Translations under genes and position numbers: made by a program | Shown here: positions 61,977 to 64,000 of the stretch, one piece after another | How positions within the stretch are numbered: the stretch's first letter is position 1 | How the letters are laid out: each line of letters begins with the position of its first letter | Notes under the pieces: generated by a model | What the model saw: only the letters and a program-made list of their open reading frames with translations | Databases searched by the model: none | Told to the model about the DNA's origin: nothing | Source: Mycobacteroides saopaulense | GTDB lineage: Bacteria; Actinomycetota; Actinomycetes; Mycobacteriales; Mycobacteriaceae | Assembly (NCBI RefSeq): GCF_001456355.1 | Contig: NZ_CP010271.1 | Span: 2,914,001-2,978,000 of the forward strand | DNA: 64,000 nucleotides | Reading direction: 5' to 3'

Positions 61977-62840
61977 ATGTCCTCCCTGCCGCGGCCTCTC
62001 CGCTTCCGCGTATTCGCGGTGCTCAGCGCCCTGTTCCTCATCCTCGCGATGCCCACAGTGGCCCGTGCCGACACGGCGGCACCGCCGCCCGAGGGCCCGG
62101 CGCAGGCATGGTTGGTGGCGGACCTGGACTCCGGTCAGATCCTTGCCGCACGCGACCCCTACGCCGTACATCCCCCGGCGAGCACCATCAAGGTGCTGCT
62201 GGCCCTGGTGGCTTTGGACGAGGTGCCACTGGATGCCACCGTGGTGGCCGACGCGGCGGATGCCAAAGCCGAATGCAACTGTGTGGGCATCAAGGCGGGC
62301 CAGACCTACACCGCGCGCGAGCTGCTCGACGCGGCACTGCTGGAGTCCGGTAACGACGCGGCCAACACCCTGGCGCACCTGCTCGGCGGACGGCAGGCCA
62401 CCGTCGACAAGATGAACGCCAAGGCAGCGGCCCTGGGCGCGACGTCAACCCACACCGACTCGCCGTCGGGTCTGGACGGACCCGGCATGGACATGCGATC
62501 CAGCCCTCACGATCTGGCCGTCATATTCCGTGCGGCACTGGCTAATCCAGCCTTCGCCGCGATCACCACCCAACCGGGAGCACCCTTCCCGGGACGTGGG
62601 CTGCGTAACCAGAACGAGCTGATGTACCGCTACCCGGGAGTGATCGGCGGCAAGACCGGCTTCACCGACATGGCACGCAAGACCTACGTGGTGGCCGCCG
62701 AGCGCGACGGCAAGCGCCTTGTGGTGTCGATGATGTACGGCCTTGTGCACGAGGGCGGCCCGACGTATTGGGATCAGGCCGCGAGCCTGTTCGACTGGGG
62801 CTTCGCCAACGATGGTCAGGTCACCGTCGGTTCGCTTTAG
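61977..62840 (+). CDS. dacB2: D-alanyl-D-alanine carboxypeptidase
   Basis: The 287-aa PBP trims pentapeptide stems in peptidoglycan. The signal peptide (FRVFAVLSALFLILAMPTVARA) is followed by motifs S69TIK72, S124GN126 and K226TG228, all intact. The ATG at 61977 lies 8 nt after TAGTGT, a good -10, suggesting a leaderless transcript; an upstream ATG at 61941 is unlikely. It matches tuberculosis DacB2 (291 aa). The end overlaps the convergent gene by 4 nt. Confidence 0.95.
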   Translation: MSSLPRPLRFRVFAVLSALFLILAMPTVARADTAAPPPEGPAQAWLVADLDSGQILAARDPYAVHPPASTIKVLLALVALDEVPLDATVVADAADAKAECNCVGIKAGQTYTARELLDAALLESGNDAANTLAHLLGGRQATVDKMNAKAAALGATSTHTDSPSGLDGPGMDMRSSPHDLAVIFRAALANPAFAAITTQPGAPFPGRGLRNQNELMYRYPGVIGGKTGFTDMARKTYVVAAERDGKRLVVSMMYGLVHEGGPTYWDQAASLFDWGFANDGQVTVGSL

Positions 62841-63091
62841 ACCTTGGAATTGAGTACCTGAAGCACGGTTTCACTGACTCGGACCCGGCACATGGCATCG
62901 GCCAGCGAGACGGCGTCCTTGGGCGAGATCTGTGCCACCGCATTGCCGCCGGCGGCCGCCTCCTGAATCGCCGCCAGCTTTCCGGCGCCGTCCATGGTGT
63001 TGAAGTCCCGGCACAGCGTGTCGGCGTGGGCCGTCGCCGGCACCGCAACCGCCATGCCCAGGCTCATCATCACCGCTACGGCAAGACGCAT
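62837..63091 (-). CDS. small secreted HdeA-like protein
   Basis: The 84-aa protein has a signal peptide (LAVAVMMSLGMAVAVPATAHA). The mature domain DTLCRDFNTMDGAGKLAAIQEAA ... SLADAMCRVRVSETV has two Cys in the same spacing as the lipoprotein at 53674. The start ATG at 63091 is preferred over a GTG at 63118 that overlaps the upstream gene. It lies 10 nt after the amidohydrolase stop. The role is unknown; acid or periplasmic stress is possible. Confidence 0.65.
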   Translation of the reverse strand: MRLAVAVMMSLGMAVAVPATAHADTLCRDFNTMDGAGKLAAIQEAAAGGNAVAQISPKDAVSLADAMCRVRVSETVLQVLNSKV

Positions 63092-63101
63092 GGCGGCGAC
63101 T

Positions 63102-64000
63102 CTATCGAACCTGACCACGCAGCACGATGAGGTCGGGTCTCGACAGCACGTGCGGCCCGCTGCGGGGGTCCTCGCGGTATCCGATCAAGTCGGCTGGTGC
63201 ACCGTGTTCCAATCCCGGCCGACCCAGCCACTCCCGAGCCCGCCACGAAGCGGCCCCCAGCGCATCGGTGGGGCTCATGCCGATGCGCGTGAGTGCGGCA
63301 ACCTCATCGGAGATGCGACCGTGCGCGATCCCTCCGCCGGCATCGGTGCCCGCGTAGATCGGGATTCCGGCGTCATAGGCGTTCCCGAACGTCCTGTGCA
63401 GGCCCGCGTGCAGGTCACGCATGTGTTGGGCATAGACCGGGTATTTGCTTGCGGAGTCGGCGATTCCGGGAAAGTTCTCGATGTTGATGACGGTCGGGAC
63501 GAGCGCGGTGCCGTGCTCGACCATCTGGTCGATGGTGTCATCGGTGAGGCCGGTGCCGTGCTCGATGCAGTCGATCCCGGCGCGTATCAGGCCCGGCAAC
63601 GCGTCCTCACCGAAGACATGCGCGGTGACCCGTGCACCGTTGGCATGTGCGGCGTCGATGGCTTGTTGCAGGATTTCATCGGACCACAGTGGAGCCAGGT
63701 CGCCGATGGAACGATCGATCCAGTCCCCCACCAATTTCACCCAACCATCGCCCCAACGCGCTTGGAGAGCAACGGCTTCCGGAAGCTGCGATTCGTCCTC
63801 GATGTCGATGGGCAGTCCGGGAATGTACCGTTTGGGTTTGGCAAGATGTCTGCCCGCGCGGATGATCCGCGGCAGATCTTCCCGCTCGTCGAAACCGCGG
63901 GTGTCCACCGGCGATCCGGCGTCGCGCAACAGCAACGCACCCACGTCACGCTCGGCCTCGGCCTGCGCACGCGCCTCCGCGAGCGAGGTCGGCCCATGCG
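63102..64000 (-). CDS. metal-dependent amidohydrolase (partial)
   Basis: The frame runs off the right edge, leaving about 299 C-terminal residues. It has an amidohydrolase barrel: WVKLVGDWIDRS (metal-bridging Lys region), VTAHVFGEDAL (His), CIEHGTGLT (His) and YAGTDAGGG (Asp), then the C-terminal beta-sandwich ending in LIVLRGQVR. The order of motifs fits imidazolonepropionase/Xaa-Pro-like members such as tuberculosis Rv2915c. The substrate is unknown. Confidence 0.88.
   Translation of the reverse strand, partial: HGPTSLAEARAQAEAERDVGALLLRDAGSPVDTRGFDEREDLPRIIRAGRHLAKPKRYIPGLPIDIEDESQLPEAVALQARWGDGWVKLVGDWIDRSIGDLAPLWSDEILQQAIDAAHANGARVTAHVFGEDALPGLIRAGIDCIEHGTGLTDDTIDQMVEHGTALVPTVINIENFPGIADSASKYPVYAQHMRDLHAGLHRTFGNAYDAGIPIYAGTDAGGGIAHGRISDEVAALTRIGMSPTDALGAASWRAREWLGRPGLEHGAPADLIGYREDPRSGPHVLSRPDLIVLRGQVR

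Noticed and set aside
1..64000. CRISPR arrays, tRNA or rRNA genes, insertion sequences, phage integrase
   Set aside because: No regularly spaced repeats, cloverleaf-like segments or transposase/integrase motifs were seen; XerC is the housekeeping recombinase.

Overview
The window is high-GC actinobacterial DNA with mycobacterial gene content throughout. Gene order follows the Mycobacterium tuberculosis block Rv2850c to about Rv2915c: mqo, mapB, penicillin-binding lipoprotein, ispG-rip1-dxr, rlmN, cdsA-frr-pyrH, tsf-rpsB, xerC, viuB, dprA-comM-yraN, rnhB-lepB-rplS, trmD-rimM-khpA-rpsP, dacB2. An L,D-transpeptidase two genes before the penicillin-binding lipoprotein, and a HelR-type RNA-polymerase helicase upstream of pyrH behind a rifamycin-associated element, point to the Mycobacteroides abscessus/chelonae group. 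Gene names and counterparts are from memory; no searches were run.

Layout. 1-9.2 kb: Mg-chelatase-like ATPase (cut by the window start), acetyltransferase, mqo, two alpha/beta-hydrolase-fold proteins, a lipoprotein, cobQ, mapB, L,D-transpeptidase. 9.3-18.9 kb: penicillin-binding lipoprotein, acetyltransferase, the ispG-rip1-dxr operon, DUF4097 and HicB-like proteins, rlmN. 18.9-26.9 kb: an accessory block between rlmN and cdsA (XRE-cupin regulator, CxxCH flavoprotein, methyltransferase, LysR, EamA exporter, lipoprotein, ASCH-like protein, dienelactone hydrolase, two DUF6159 membrane proteins). 26.9-31.6 kb: cdsA, frr, pyrH, helR. 31.6-36.6 kb: PnuC with a divergent kinase, a TetR-controlled glycosidase lipoprotein, tsf-rpsB. 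36.9-44.9 kb: M23 protein, a TetR-HxlR fusion next to mmpS-mmpL, xerC, viuB. 45-48.6 kb: a second accessory block (DoxX, LysR, 51-aa membrane protein, DUF1275, carbonic anhydrase, AT-richer non-coding DNA). 48.6-64 kb: dprA-comM-yraN, a SigF-type stress cluster, then the rnhB-lepB-rplS and trmD-rimM-khpA-rpsP blocks, LLM protein, dacB2 and an amidohydrolase (cut by the window end).

The most unusual signal is a dispersed element of about 22 bp, found five times. At three sites it supplies the ATG of a tiny upstream ORF (MSRxREE-like) that begins 28-33 nt after the preceding stop and ends overlapping the next gene's start (ATGA, TTGA or TGATG). This looks like an intra-operonic translational-coupling module, similar in logic to tuberculosis MIRUs but different in sequence. 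Other points of interest are a candidate dithiol-oxidase/methyltransferase detoxification cassette, a carbonic anhydrase-DUF1275 operon behind a CsoR-like box, the TetR-HxlR fusion and several well-formed operators. No CRISPR array, insertion sequence, tRNA or rRNA was recognised.
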